This document shows positions 26,414 to 34,899 of a DNA stretch of 64,000 nt, in pieces (position 1 is the stretch's first letter; each line of letters starts with the position of its first letter). The position numbers and the translations under genes were made by a program. The notes under the pieces are model-generated. The model was not told the origin of the DNA. It searched no databases and worked only from the letters and a program-made list of their open reading frames with translations. The stretch lies in contig NZ_JABXKP010000026.1 of NCBI RefSeq assembly GCF_017114985.1, forward strand, positions 62,001 through 126,000, given 5' to 3'. Source of the stretch: Nostoc sp. JL33 (GTDB lineage Bacteria > Cyanobacteriota > Cyanobacteriia > Cyanobacteriales > Nostocaceae).

Positions 26414-27891
26414 AATTTCCCAGCCAAAAATTCATCTGCGGTTTTCTCCACAGCCGTACCCTTAAAAAAGTCACGATTCAGGCTGGTATACAACTCCAAG
26501 GGATGAATTGACAGGAAATATTGCAAATCTTCTTCGGTAATAATCTTGCGTTCAACCATTGAATAGGTATTAGCAGCGATCGCAGTTATATCAGGTACAT
26601 CCCAGTGCCCAGAATCGGAACCCAAAAATGCTTTAACACGCTCCCCATAAGGATTAGCTTTACGGTTAAAGGCTTGAGCTACACGGGTATCATCTGATTC
26701 TGTCCCAAAATAGAAGTGATTCAAGAAGCGATCGCGGATATCCTCTGGCTTCGTTACTCCTGCTAGGGCGAATTCATCTAAATCACCTGGCTCTAGGGGA
26801 GATAATAACTCAGCGTGGAAACCTAAACCGCTACCTAGTTGATCCAAACGACCATGTACTAATTCGCCACCATAACGGGTATAAAGTTCTAGCAGTTCTT
26901 CGCGATCGATATTGGCGGGATTGTTGTTTTCCACCATATGGTCTTTGTTGCGGGTATCCCAGTGCCAAATCAAATCGGTGTACAAACTAGCACCCCAAGC
27001 TGCACCTCCTTCTAAAAAGGCAAACTTGAGTGTGGGGAAGCGGTGAGTTACACCACCAAAGAATAGAGATTTACACAGTGCTTCCGCAGCCGATGCAAAG
27101 TGACCAATATGGTTGTATTGGTAATTGCTAATGGAACGCCGATTGATCCAGCCCATACCGGAAGAGTGGGTGGTGGGTACAACTTTCAGTTCTACGCACT
27201 TCGCCCAGAAGGGATCGTAATCATACTTACTATCCAAGCCAAAGGTGTCAATCCAGATGGCTTCATTGGCTACTTCTTCGCCATATTTCTCGAAGGCGGG
27301 AATCGGGCGGCGGATATGTCCAGGGATTTGAATTGCTTTGAGTCCCAGTACTTTCACCGCGTATTCCAACTCTTCGATCGCCTCTTCGGGCGTATTCATG
27401 GGAATAGCAGCAATCGGTGTTAAGCGATCGCTATAAGGACGGAAAATATCAGCGTGGTAAGTGTTAGCTGTACGGCAAACAGCCCGCCGCATTTCTTCAT
27501 TACCGATGTGTGGCGCCATCGTTGCCAAGTTGGGGTACACAACGGCAAAGTCTGTACCGGCTTCTTGTAAGCGTTCGTGCAACAACTTTGGCAAACTAAC
27601 GGTAGCTAAATTTAAAGCATCATTAGTAGGACGAGTCCAGAAGGGAGGGCGGGCGGTGCGGTTAGCGCGACGTTCATCCCAAGATTGCTTAAACCATTTA
27701 GAGCGAGATGCACCGGGTAAGTGTTCTTGGAAACGCTCTGCGATCGCAGTTCCAGCAACTTGCTCTAAATAGTCCAAGAATGCTGGGGGAAACTCTTGGG
27801 TATGTACATCGGTGTCAATGATCGGATAACCCAGTTTTTCCCGAATTTGAGCAGACTTAGTTTTTTGTGGACGGTCTAGTGCAATAGTCAT
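26407..27891 (-). CDS. Amidohydrolase family protein, ACMSD-like (copy 2)
   Basis: This 494-aa paralogue of the gene at 24821 shares colinear similarity over its whole length, with the same DTDVH, VPTTHSS and FLGSDSGHWD metal-site segments. Differences cluster around residues 60-90 (SKWFKQSWDERRANRTARPP) and 255-275, and may change substrate fit. The 104-bp spacing and same strand indicate one operon. The C-terminus ends in GKLR encoded by a 22-bp repeat, whereas copy 1 ends in AAKK. Confidence 0.85.
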   Translation of the reverse strand: MTIALDRPQKTKSAQIREKLGYPIIDTDVHTQEFPPAFLDYLEQVAGTAIAERFQEHLPGASRSKWFKQSWDERRANRTARPPFWTRPTNDALNLATVSLPKLLHERLQEAGTDFAVVYPNLATMAPHIGNEEMRRAVCRTANTYHADIFRPYSDRLTPIAAIPMNTPEEAIEELEYAVKVLGLKAIQIPGHIRRPIPAFEKYGEEVANEAIWIDTFGLDSKYDYDPFWAKCVELKVVPTTHSSGMGWINRRSISNYQYNHIGHFASAAEALCKSLFFGGVTHRFPTLKFAFLEGGAAWGASLYTDLIWHWDTRNKDHMVENNNPANIDREELLELYTRYGGELVHGRLDQLGSGLGFHAELLSPLEPGDLDEFALAGVTKPEDIRDRFLNHFYFGTESDDTRVAQAFNRKANPYGERVKAFLGSDSGHWDVPDITAIAANTYSMVERKIITEEDLQYFLSIHPLELYTSLNRDFFKGTAVEKTADEFLAGKLR

Positions 27892-28026
27892 AGCATTTTA
27901 CCTGGAGTTTTCAAATGGATTGGGGAGTGGGGAGTGGGGAGACTAAGCCGCTTAACACTGGGCGGGAGGACAGATAAATCTACTTGCTCTGTACATCAAG
28001 GAATTATTGATCAGGAGGGAAGTTGG

Positions 28027-28299
28027 AAGCCTTTGAGCCTGGGAGTTGAGCCTTTGAGCTTGGGAGTTGAGCCTTTGAGCTTGGGAGTTGAGCCTCTGAG
28101 CTTGGAAGTTGAGCCTTTGAGCTTGGAAGTTGAGCCTTTGAGCTTGGAAGTTGAGCCTTTTAGTTTGGAAGTTGCACCTTTGAGCCTGGGAGTTGCACCT
28201 TTGAGCCTGGGAGTTGCACCTTTGAGCCTGGGAGTTGCACCTTTTAGCTTGGAAGTTGCACCTTTTAGCCTGGGAGTTGCACCTTTTACCCTGGGAGTT
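28027..28299. repeat. 21-bp tandem repeat, thirteen copies
   Basis: Thirteen copies of a degenerate GAGCCTTTGAGCTTGGGAGT-type 21-mer lie between ssuA4 and amidohydrolase 2. The first seven units mostly start GAG and the later ones GCA, showing stepwise expansion. Plus-strand translation gives EPLSLGV/APLSLGV heptads and the minus strand gives LKGSTPK heptads. Both strands are open only because 21 is a multiple of three. I do not annotate a gene. A heptamer run CCCCACT follows at 28386-28411. Confidence 0.9.
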
Positions 28300-28413
28300 G
28301 CACTTTTGAAAGACTTGATTACAAAAATCTGTTTTTCTTGCTCAGAAAAGTTACTGATTCCCGCCTTTTCTGCTCCCTCATCCCCCCACTCCCCACTCCC
28401 CACTCCCCACTCC

Positions 28414-29415
28414 CTATTTCTCAACCCAATCAGTTAATTTAAAGTCCGACTTTGCCAAACCCTGCGAGACTAAAAATTTCTTTGTCCCCTCTAAAAGTTT
28501 CACGCCCTCATCTGGTAATGGTTCTTCTGATATCTGTTTGAGTGGTAACGATACTTTGATAATATCGAGGGGATATTTAGTAATTTGGGCGTGATACTGA
28601 TAATATTCTTCAGAATTAGCTTTTAAATCCTTGGCTGCTTCTGTGAGAATTCCATTAAATTTCTTTGGAAAATCAGGTTGTTTCGCCAGAAAGCTTTCGG
28701 TCGCTACAACTAATGATGTCCCTGACAAACCTTTATGATTCGCCGAAGAATCAATCACTGGAAACCCTTGTGATTTCAGAAAAGGCCCCAGATCACTTGA
28801 AGTTGCATAAGCAGCTACATCACCACGTTCTAAAGCCGCTTTTGCCTCAGTAGTCATCAAGTGGACAACTTTTACATCTTTGGCAATTTTAGCTTCAGCT
28901 AACAGACCCAACAGGTATCGATGCATATAAGAGCCTTTTTGGGTAGCTATTTTCTGACCTTTAAGTTCAGCCAGCGATCGCGGGCCATTCTTTTTCGCCA
29001 CTAACCAGGCGGTTGTATTAAACTGAGTAATCCGCAGCAGTCGGGTTTCAACACCCCTAGCTCTCAAAACTATGGCTGGTGTATCGCCTAAAGAACCAAC
29101 ATCTAATTGACCTGCGACAAGTGCCTCATTTAGATCCGGCCCGTTAGGAAACCGTGCAAAAGTAACGTCTTTAAACCCAGATTTTTGCAACTCACGATCT
29201 AAAATTCCCTTTTTCTTTGCCCAACCAAGTGGCCCTGTAGGTTCTGAAGTACCTACATAACCTATTCGTAGGGTAGAAATGTTGTTAGATGCAGCTACAG
29301 CAGTAGCACTCTTGGCATTAATCGATTCAGCAGATTTAGTTTCCCCTTGGCTACATGCTGTAGTCAGTAGGAGCAGGACACAAGCCGCTGAGGTTGATAA
29401 TCTCGTACTAGACAT
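28414..29415 (-). CDS. ssuA: Sulfonate-type substrate-binding lipoprotein, divergent (copy 4)
   Basis: An SsuA-like protein of about 333 aa, started here at ATG 29415 (MSSTRLST), which gives a short leader and lipobox TTAC. An in-frame ATG at 29448 is also possible; the longer frame to 29646 is translated repeat sequence. Core motifs differ from the other copies: RIGYVGTSEPTGPLGWA, VGSLGDTPAIVLRARGV and ELKGQKIATQKGSYMHR. The binding loop reads GDTPAI instead of GETPPIF, implying another ligand. It follows the flavoprotein-ferredoxin pair, which may handle that ligand. Confidence 0.85.
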   Translation of the reverse strand: MSSTRLSTSAACVLLLLTTACSQGETKSAESINAKSATAVAASNNISTLRIGYVGTSEPTGPLGWAKKKGILDRELQKSGFKDVTFARFPNGPDLNEALVAGQLDVGSLGDTPAIVLRARGVETRLLRITQFNTTAWLVAKKNGPRSLAELKGQKIATQKGSYMHRYLLGLLAEAKIAKDVKVVHLMTTEAKAALERGDVAAYATSSDLGPFLKSQGFPVIDSSANHKGLSGTSLVVATESFLAKQPDFPKKFNGILTEAAKDLKANSEEYYQYHAQITKYPLDIIKVSLPLKQISEEPLPDEGVKLLEGTKKFLVSQGLAKSDFKLTDWVEK

Positions 29416-29465
29416 AAGGTATCTAGGGCGTGTTTTCAAACCTCTCATTAAGCAACCTAGCCTTT

Positions 29466-29549
29466 GAAGATCCCCCCAACCCCCCTTAAAAAGGCTTGCT
29501 CTAAGAATTTCTTTTCCCCCCTTTTTAAGGGGGGTTAGGGGGGATCTTC
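29466..29549. repeat. Inverted repeat GATCCCCCCAACCCCCCTTA type
   Basis: The arms GAAGATCCCCCCAACCCCCC and GGGGGGTTAGGGGGGATCTT form a strong hairpin of a type scattered in cyanobacterial gaps. It lies in the probable 5' leader of ssuA copy 4, so it could attenuate or insulate that gene. Confidence 0.8.
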
Positions 29550-29665
29550 GAGTTTTAAAACAGTCACTAGACTCAAAATCCCTAACTTTTCTAGGACTAC
29601 GTTCTGCTTCCTGCTTCTTGCCTCCTGCCTTCTTTAATGCCAGCATGACTATTTTCTCCGCCGTA

Positions 29666-29995
29666 CTATTTCATCTGCTTCAGAATTTGGAATGTTTGAT
29701 CGGCTTTTGCTGTTGAGGTGCGTTTATGTCCCCAACCAACGTTTTCACGGTAACTACCCAGTAGCCCAACTTCTATTAATTCTGCCTCGTTGACTGAAGT
29801 CTTCATATCGCTTTCTGGTGCAACATAGAGAGCATCAACTGGACAATACAATTCGCACATATAACAGGTTTGGCAGTCACTCTGTCGGGCAATGGTTGGC
29901 GGCGCATCTGGCACACGGTCAAACACGTTGGTTGGACAAATATTCACGCAGATATTACATTCTATGCACCGCGACTCGCTGACCAACTCAATCAC
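29666..29995 (-). CDS. Two-[4Fe-4S] ferredoxin, AprB-like
   Basis: This 109-aa bacterial-type ferredoxin has two cluster motifs: CIECNICVNICP (residues about 10-21) and CQTCYMCELYCP (about 41-52). A C-terminal tail of about 55 residues with a GLLGSYRENVGWG segment follows, absent from simple ferredoxins. Its GTG start overlaps the stop of the flavoprotein gene (GTGA), so the two are translationally coupled and probably form a complex. Layout and pairing resemble AprB with AprA of APS reductase. Confidence 0.9.
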   Translation of the reverse strand: MIELVSESRCIECNICVNICPTNVFDRVPDAPPTIARQSDCQTCYMCELYCPVDALYVAPESDMKTSVNEAELIEVGLLGSYRENVGWGHKRTSTAKADQTFQILKQMK

Positions 29996-31638
29996 ACTGC
30001 CACCCCTATTTTAGATTTTGGATTTTGGATTTTCGATTGGGAAATATCTTCTGCATTCAGTAGCGGCTGACTTTTCACCCAGACTTGATCTAATCCGCCA
30101 CTAATCAGGTGATGTTGCTGTTTTGCATCAAGTTCTGGATAATCTAGGTGTCTGTGCATACCACGAGTTTCTTTACGTTCAATCGCGCTGCTGTACATCC
30201 ACCGCGCTGTGGCTACCATTGCCGCAGCTTCTCGCGCCCGGATTAGCTCTTTTTCTGATGTTACCTGGCTACTGCGGAGTTCTTGCCAAAGATGATTTAA
30301 CCTACCCAAAGACTCAGTTAAGCCTTGTTCTGTACGGAAATAATTCTTTTCGTAGGGGAATACTTCAGCTTGGACTGCCTGAATCACTTCATCAGTTGCC
30401 AAGGTTTGAGAGCGATCGCTCCCACTCTGTAATACTACCTCTCCAACACCCTTAACTTGTCGTTGAGTTTTGTGTTCTCCCAAACTGCGAGTATATTCAG
30501 CAGCCGATTTCCCCGACCAATAGCCAGAAGATATTGCCCAAGCCGCATTGTGACTACCACCACCAGTAAATCCGCCACAAATCAGTTCGCGTGTGGCGGC
30601 ATCTCCAGCCGCGTAGAGTCCCCGTACAGAACTGGCACAACTTTCATCGACAATCCGAATTCCTCCCGTACCGCGCACAGTTCCCTCTAGGCGCAGAGTT
30701 ACAGGAAAACGTTGGGTAAATGGATCAATACCTGCACGGTCAAAGGGTAAAAAGAAGTTGGGCTGTGCTAAACGCATAGATGCCCGCATCGATTCCGCCG
30801 CTTTGTCTATGATGGCGTAAACTGGCTGTTGCAGTAATGTCTGGGCAATTACTGAACGTCTATGAGAACTTGCCCCTGGAATTACAGTACCGTCTTCGTA
30901 GGTGAAAGTTGCCCAATTATAGAACAGGGTTTTGGTAACTGAAGAAAAAGCGGGGGAGATGCCATAGGCATTGGAAAATTCCATACCCGACATCTCGGCA
31001 CCAGCTTCAGCAGCCATTAAATAACCATCCCCTGTTAGGACGTTGCATCCTAACGCTTTACTTAGAAACGCACAGCCACCGGTTGCGATAATTGTGGACT
31101 GCGATCGCACTAGCCATTTCTCCCCAGTTTGACGATTCACACCTGATGCACCAGCAACAGCACCATCGTCATCAACTAGTAATTCTAAGGCGGGGCTGTT
31201 GTCTAAAATCTTCACTCCTGCCCGTTGAATTTGCCGCCGCATCAGCCGCATATATTCCGGCCCTTGCAGCGATCGCCGATAGGGTTTTCCTTCATCGTCG
31301 GTAGGGAAGGGATAACCCCATTCTGCTAACTGATTAACGTTGACATAAGTCTGATTCAGTACCCGATCCATCCAGTTGCGATCGGATAAAAACCCACCCA
31401 ACGATTCCCGACTTGCCTTTGCTGTTTCTCGTGCTTCTGGGTCAGGTGGCACATACCACACACCATTACCAGATGCAGCAGCGCATCCAGTTGTGCCACA
31501 ATATCCTTTGTCTACAAGAATCACCCTAGATCCACTTGATGCAGCACTCCATGCCGCCCAAGTTCCTGCTGGCCCACCTCCAATCACAAGCACATCTGCT
31601 TGGAGGTCTTCAAAATCGGTTGTTAACGTCTTCAGCAT
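29992..31638 (-). CDS. FAD-dependent oxidoreductase of the fumarate reductase/AprA superfamily
   Basis: This 548-aa flavoprotein has an N-terminal FAD-binding motif (VIGGGPAGTWAAWSAA), GCAAASGNGVWYVPP, the adenine/FAD segment IIATGGCAFLS and a C-terminal GLYAAGDAATRE followed by GGFTGGGSHNA. The superfamily includes succinate dehydrogenase, fumarate reductase, L-aspartate oxidase and APS reductase AprA. Coupling to a two-cluster ferredoxin with no membrane subunits points to an AprAB-like soluble enzyme. The next gene is ssuA copy 4, so a role in organosulfur oxidation or reduction is inferred. AprA active-site residues were not verified. Confidence 0.85.
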   Translation of the reverse strand: MLKTLTTDFEDLQADVLVIGGGPAGTWAAWSAASSGSRVILVDKGYCGTTGCAAASGNGVWYVPPDPEARETAKASRESLGGFLSDRNWMDRVLNQTYVNVNQLAEWGYPFPTDDEGKPYRRSLQGPEYMRLMRRQIQRAGVKILDNSPALELLVDDDGAVAGASGVNRQTGEKWLVRSQSTIIATGGCAFLSKALGCNVLTGDGYLMAAEAGAEMSGMEFSNAYGISPAFSSVTKTLFYNWATFTYEDGTVIPGASSHRRSVIAQTLLQQPVYAIIDKAAESMRASMRLAQPNFFLPFDRAGIDPFTQRFPVTLRLEGTVRGTGGIRIVDESCASSVRGLYAAGDAATRELICGGFTGGGSHNAAWAISSGYWSGKSAAEYTRSLGEHKTQRQVKGVGEVVLQSGSDRSQTLATDEVIQAVQAEVFPYEKNYFRTEQGLTESLGRLNHLWQELRSSQVTSEKELIRAREAAAMVATARWMYSSAIERKETRGMHRHLDYPELDAKQQHHLISGGLDQVWVKSQPLLNAEDISQSKIQNPKSKIGVAV

Positions 31639-32175
31639 CTACAATTTCCCTCCATCGATAAAGTCTTAAGCATCAAGTCTTCACCCCATCGATGCTGCAA
31701 AATATTTAGAAACCTGTTTGCCTATCTACTTGACGGCTTACTAGTTGCCTTAAATTGTGGCTCCTTAAGACAGGTTGCCACCAGATTGGCATCCAATAAC
31801 TACTTTATCTTGACCGATAAACCGTAGTTTATACCATAACAAAGCTTTTCACAATTTTCCAGAAAAAGCAAGCATTTTAGCAAACAAATTCAAACGTAAA
31901 TTTATGTAAAATAATTTGTCTTGTCTTTCCAAATAGGCTTGCTCTTTACAGCCTTTTATGCAGCCTATCCAATGTGAGTACAAAAAATACTTTATTTCGA
32001 TAGACTTTAGTACTAACCCTTTCAATGTGGCGAAATTTTTGGACAATAATTCCTCTTTTCTCTGTGTTCTCTGCGCCTAATAAGGTTAGATAAAACTATT
32101 TTTTGTGGGGCGGGCATCTTGCCCGCCCCACAAGTAGTAGTAATTTATTTGTTGGAAGTCCCTTACCGTAATTTC
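31639..32175. other. Intergenic region between porin and flavoprotein genes
   Basis: This 537-bp gap should carry the promoter for the flavoprotein-ferredoxin genes. It also holds a repeat fragment at about 32050-32075 (CTCTGTGTTCTCTGCGCC), a GGGGCGGGCATCTTGCCCGCCCC hairpin-like palindrome at about 32106 (probable terminator region for the porin), and an ATTTATTTGTTGGAAGTCCC repeat end at about 32142. No gene is supported. Confidence 0.55.
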
Positions 32176-33990
32176 TTAAAACCTAAAGAGAGTACGAACC
32201 CAAGCAAATAAACTATCAGGATTGCTGGCATTAGAGTCCGGTGCAGTAATCCAGATCAAACCCGGCGTAATCTCAATATTATCTCCGATTTTATATTGGT
32301 AGAATGCCTCAATGTGCAGGGAAGTATCTTTGTCCGCTTGTCCGGCACCTGCTCCCAAATCTACACTCTTACTGAGACTGATCATTTTCGGCTCCATACC
32401 AACTAAAACCGCCCCTAGAGCACCTTCCTGAAAAAGATCCGGGAATGCCAGCCCTACCGCCCAATCCATCGCTTCCCCATCTCCGCGTCCCAAATAGCGG
32501 TGTGCTGCATAACTTACCCACCCATTGATTGCCAACTTGGGATTAATTTGATAGAACGCCTGTAGACCATAAAGGTTGCCCACAGTTCCCGCTCCAGCCA
32601 CGGTACTGTTTACCAGGTTGCTCCCGACTGCTGGGCCGAAATTTGTTCCACTAAAACCTATAGTATTTGCTGGGCTATAGGTATTAACGTAAGTTGCCGC
32701 CACCCGAAAATTTCTATTAGAAGAGTAGTATATTAACTGTGCTAAAGCTAAATACCTGCCTGTAAATAAGCCATTATTGAGTGTGGGATTGTTACCGTTT
32801 GGTGCGCTGTATGCTAGCCCTAATTGAACCTGTTTGCCTAGTCCCTGGAGTATGGCAATTCCGGGGCCGCTATCTCCATAGTTATAGACCAAAGACCGCC
32901 GTGAAAATCGTGAAATCCCATTAGCGCCAGTTGCGGAAGAGGATTCAAAATATGGGTTAATCGGGCCAGAAAGACCTATCTCACTAGCTCCATCAGACAG
33001 GGCATAAATGTTGACTTGGGTATTTGGATAAGGTAGAAACCGATAGCGGACACCACCGAGAATAATCTGATTGCGTGCAAAAGTAATACTGGCGTTATCA
33101 GCAGTTCTCCCCTCATAAGTTCCCAATAATCCAGCTCTTGTTTGTCCCAATGATTCAATATTTCCACCTGAGAGTGTTATACCTAGTGAATCTTTACCGT
33201 TAAAACTGGTGTTTAGCCGTAAAGAAGTTAAACCTTGAAGTGTGGGATTGTGAGGTGCGGGTGTCTTGGTGACGACGTTATTGCCCGCCAGAACTGAGCC
33301 AAGAACAATCTGCGCTCGACCAATAAGTTTGGTTGTGGTCGAAAACTGAGTTGCTTCTAACTTCGCACTTCGCGTTTCTAAGGTATCTAAGCGTCCCCGA
33401 AGTTGAGCAAGTTCTGGAGAAAATTGTTCTTGTAACTTTTTGATGGTATCCAAGTCTTCCCGTTTGACTAAATCTGTCGTTGAAGTTGCTATTAGTTCAT
33501 TGAGGCGATTTAAAGCTGCATTCAACCCAGCTGCAAATTCATAGCGTGTTAGAGGACGATTCCCTTTAAATGTGCCATCTGTATATCCTGTAATTACACC
33601 GTAGCGCTCAACTAGAGACTGTAATGCTTGAAATGCCCAATCTGTCGGCTTAATATCTGACAGTTGTGAGACGGATGTCACTTGCCCTGCTACATTATTT
33701 GGAGCTTTTTTACTAGTTGGCGGTGCAACTTCCAACAATTGCGATACAGGTGTCACTTGCCCTGTGACATTATTTGTAGCTTTTTTACTACTTAACGGTG
33801 CAATTGAAGTTTCTACTGTTTGATTGACAACTGCTTCTGGAGCTTTTTTCACTTCTATTTGGGCAGGAGATGCATCAGATTTAGGCAGTTCAGCCTGACT
33901 TTTTGCCGGATAAAAAACCAGGATAATTAGAATATCTAGCAACGAAAGCAGGAACATTAGGCATCTATAATTCCAGCGAAAATTCGACAT
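32176..33990 (-). CDS. Outer-membrane porin with SLH domain (cyanobacterial OprB type)
   Basis: This 604-aa protein has a signal peptide (cleavage near KSQA), a duplicated Thr/Val/Pro linker unit (VTGQVTPVSQL and VAGQVTSVSQL), an SLH domain (about residues 108-165: DIKPTDWAFQALQSLVERYG, YTDGTFKGNRPLTRYEFA), a coiled-coil spacer (LAQLRGRLDTLE) and a C-terminal OprB-like beta-barrel ending in Phe. The SLH domain anchors such porins to peptidoglycan. It lies between the sulfonate gene blocks and may be their outer-membrane entry route, which is inference. Confidence 0.9.
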   Translation of the reverse strand: MSNFRWNYRCLMFLLSLLDILIILVFYPAKSQAELPKSDASPAQIEVKKAPEAVVNQTVETSIAPLSSKKATNNVTGQVTPVSQLLEVAPPTSKKAPNNVAGQVTSVSQLSDIKPTDWAFQALQSLVERYGVITGYTDGTFKGNRPLTRYEFAAGLNAALNRLNELIATSTTDLVKREDLDTIKKLQEQFSPELAQLRGRLDTLETRSAKLEATQFSTTTKLIGRAQIVLGSVLAGNNVVTKTPAPHNPTLQGLTSLRLNTSFNGKDSLGITLSGGNIESLGQTRAGLLGTYEGRTADNASITFARNQIILGGVRYRFLPYPNTQVNIYALSDGASEIGLSGPINPYFESSSATGANGISRFSRRSLVYNYGDSGPGIAILQGLGKQVQLGLAYSAPNGNNPTLNNGLFTGRYLALAQLIYYSSNRNFRVAATYVNTYSPANTIGFSGTNFGPAVGSNLVNSTVAGAGTVGNLYGLQAFYQINPKLAINGWVSYAAHRYLGRGDGEAMDWAVGLAFPDLFQEGALGAVLVGMEPKMISLSKSVDLGAGAGQADKDTSLHIEAFYQYKIGDNIEITPGLIWITAPDSNASNPDSLFAWVRTLFRF

Positions 33991-34899
33991 GACTCCTCAA
34001 CTCCTCAACCTTAATGATGAATAAATTAGCTCTAAGCTGTACAGATAAACCAGGGGAAATACTTGATGCAATGTCGCTGCTAAACCATTAGGTAATAGAC
34101 TTTGCAAAGGTTTCAGTAGTGGGAAAAGTACAAATCTCCGATAAATATCGAAACCAGTACTAAGCAGCGCACGCTATGTGAACTGACACTTCTGAGACAT
34201 TCTTTGAAATCCTGTTTTTATTGGTTATAACAAAGTTAATCAATGGTTACTGACATTGACTAAAGCTTGATTTGGATTCAATTTATTATCTGCAAATGAA
34301 CATTAGCTGAACGCAATAAATTGTAATCAGCTATATTTGACAGCATCAATTGTTAGTCAAATACGATAACTCGATAGAAATACCGTACTTTGGGTAGAAT
34401 TATCTTTGCATAGAGCTTGGTACAATGCAAGACCCCTGTTTGTTCATGAGGTAAAAATATGTCAAAATCATTGGGTAAGTCAACTCAGCCAACCGCGATC
34501 GCTTAGTGTGGCGTAGGCGATCGCCACAGATAGTCAGTCGGTGGACGAAGAGAAGTCTGGGCGGATCGCAGGGTTTCCTCCGATCTGGATTTTTCAGCTT
34601 CCTTAAATCCAAACTTTTCCAGACAAAGCGTCCTTATTTCAATCCCCTAGATTTATCTATGGAGTTACTCAGCGCTCCTGAAATGTGGTTTACTGGGTGA
34701 AAACTTGTATTTTCCAACACAGTCATTCCGTTACAATAGTGTCAAAATTGATGACTAAGGGGTTAGTTGTTCAGGCAGTCATTTTTTACTAATGGTTAAA
34801 TTAGGCTTGATTTTTATGTAATATCAAGTAGAATTTTGACTATCAACTACGGTAATTGGGTCGGAGAATCGTAGATTTTAACCTCATACCCTGGTAAAC
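33991..34899. other. 909-bp divergent regulatory region between porin and ssuD
   Basis: This is the longest gene-free stretch in the island. It must contain promoters for the porin (minus) and ssuDCB (plus). It has HIP1 octamers at about 34495 and 34518 and a GTTTCCTCCGATC string. No open frame looks coding, and no LysR-type binding site could be assigned by eye. Confidence 0.5.

Noticed and set aside
27934..28437. A 167-codon open frame on the plus strand and a 137-codon frame on the minus strand
   Set aside because: Both exist only because a 21-bp repeat keeps frames open; no start signal or family match.
29416..29646. Longer ssuA copy 4 start giving a 410-aa protein
   Set aside because: The extra N-terminus is translated inverted-repeat DNA and would bury the signal peptide.
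31849..32046. 65-codon minus-strand frame in the porin-flavoprotein gap
   Set aside because: Low-complexity, no ribosome binding site and no family resemblance.
34400..34612. 70-codon minus-strand frame in the divergent regulatory region
   Set aside because: Spans HIP1-rich repeat-like sequence, and the composition does not look like a protein.
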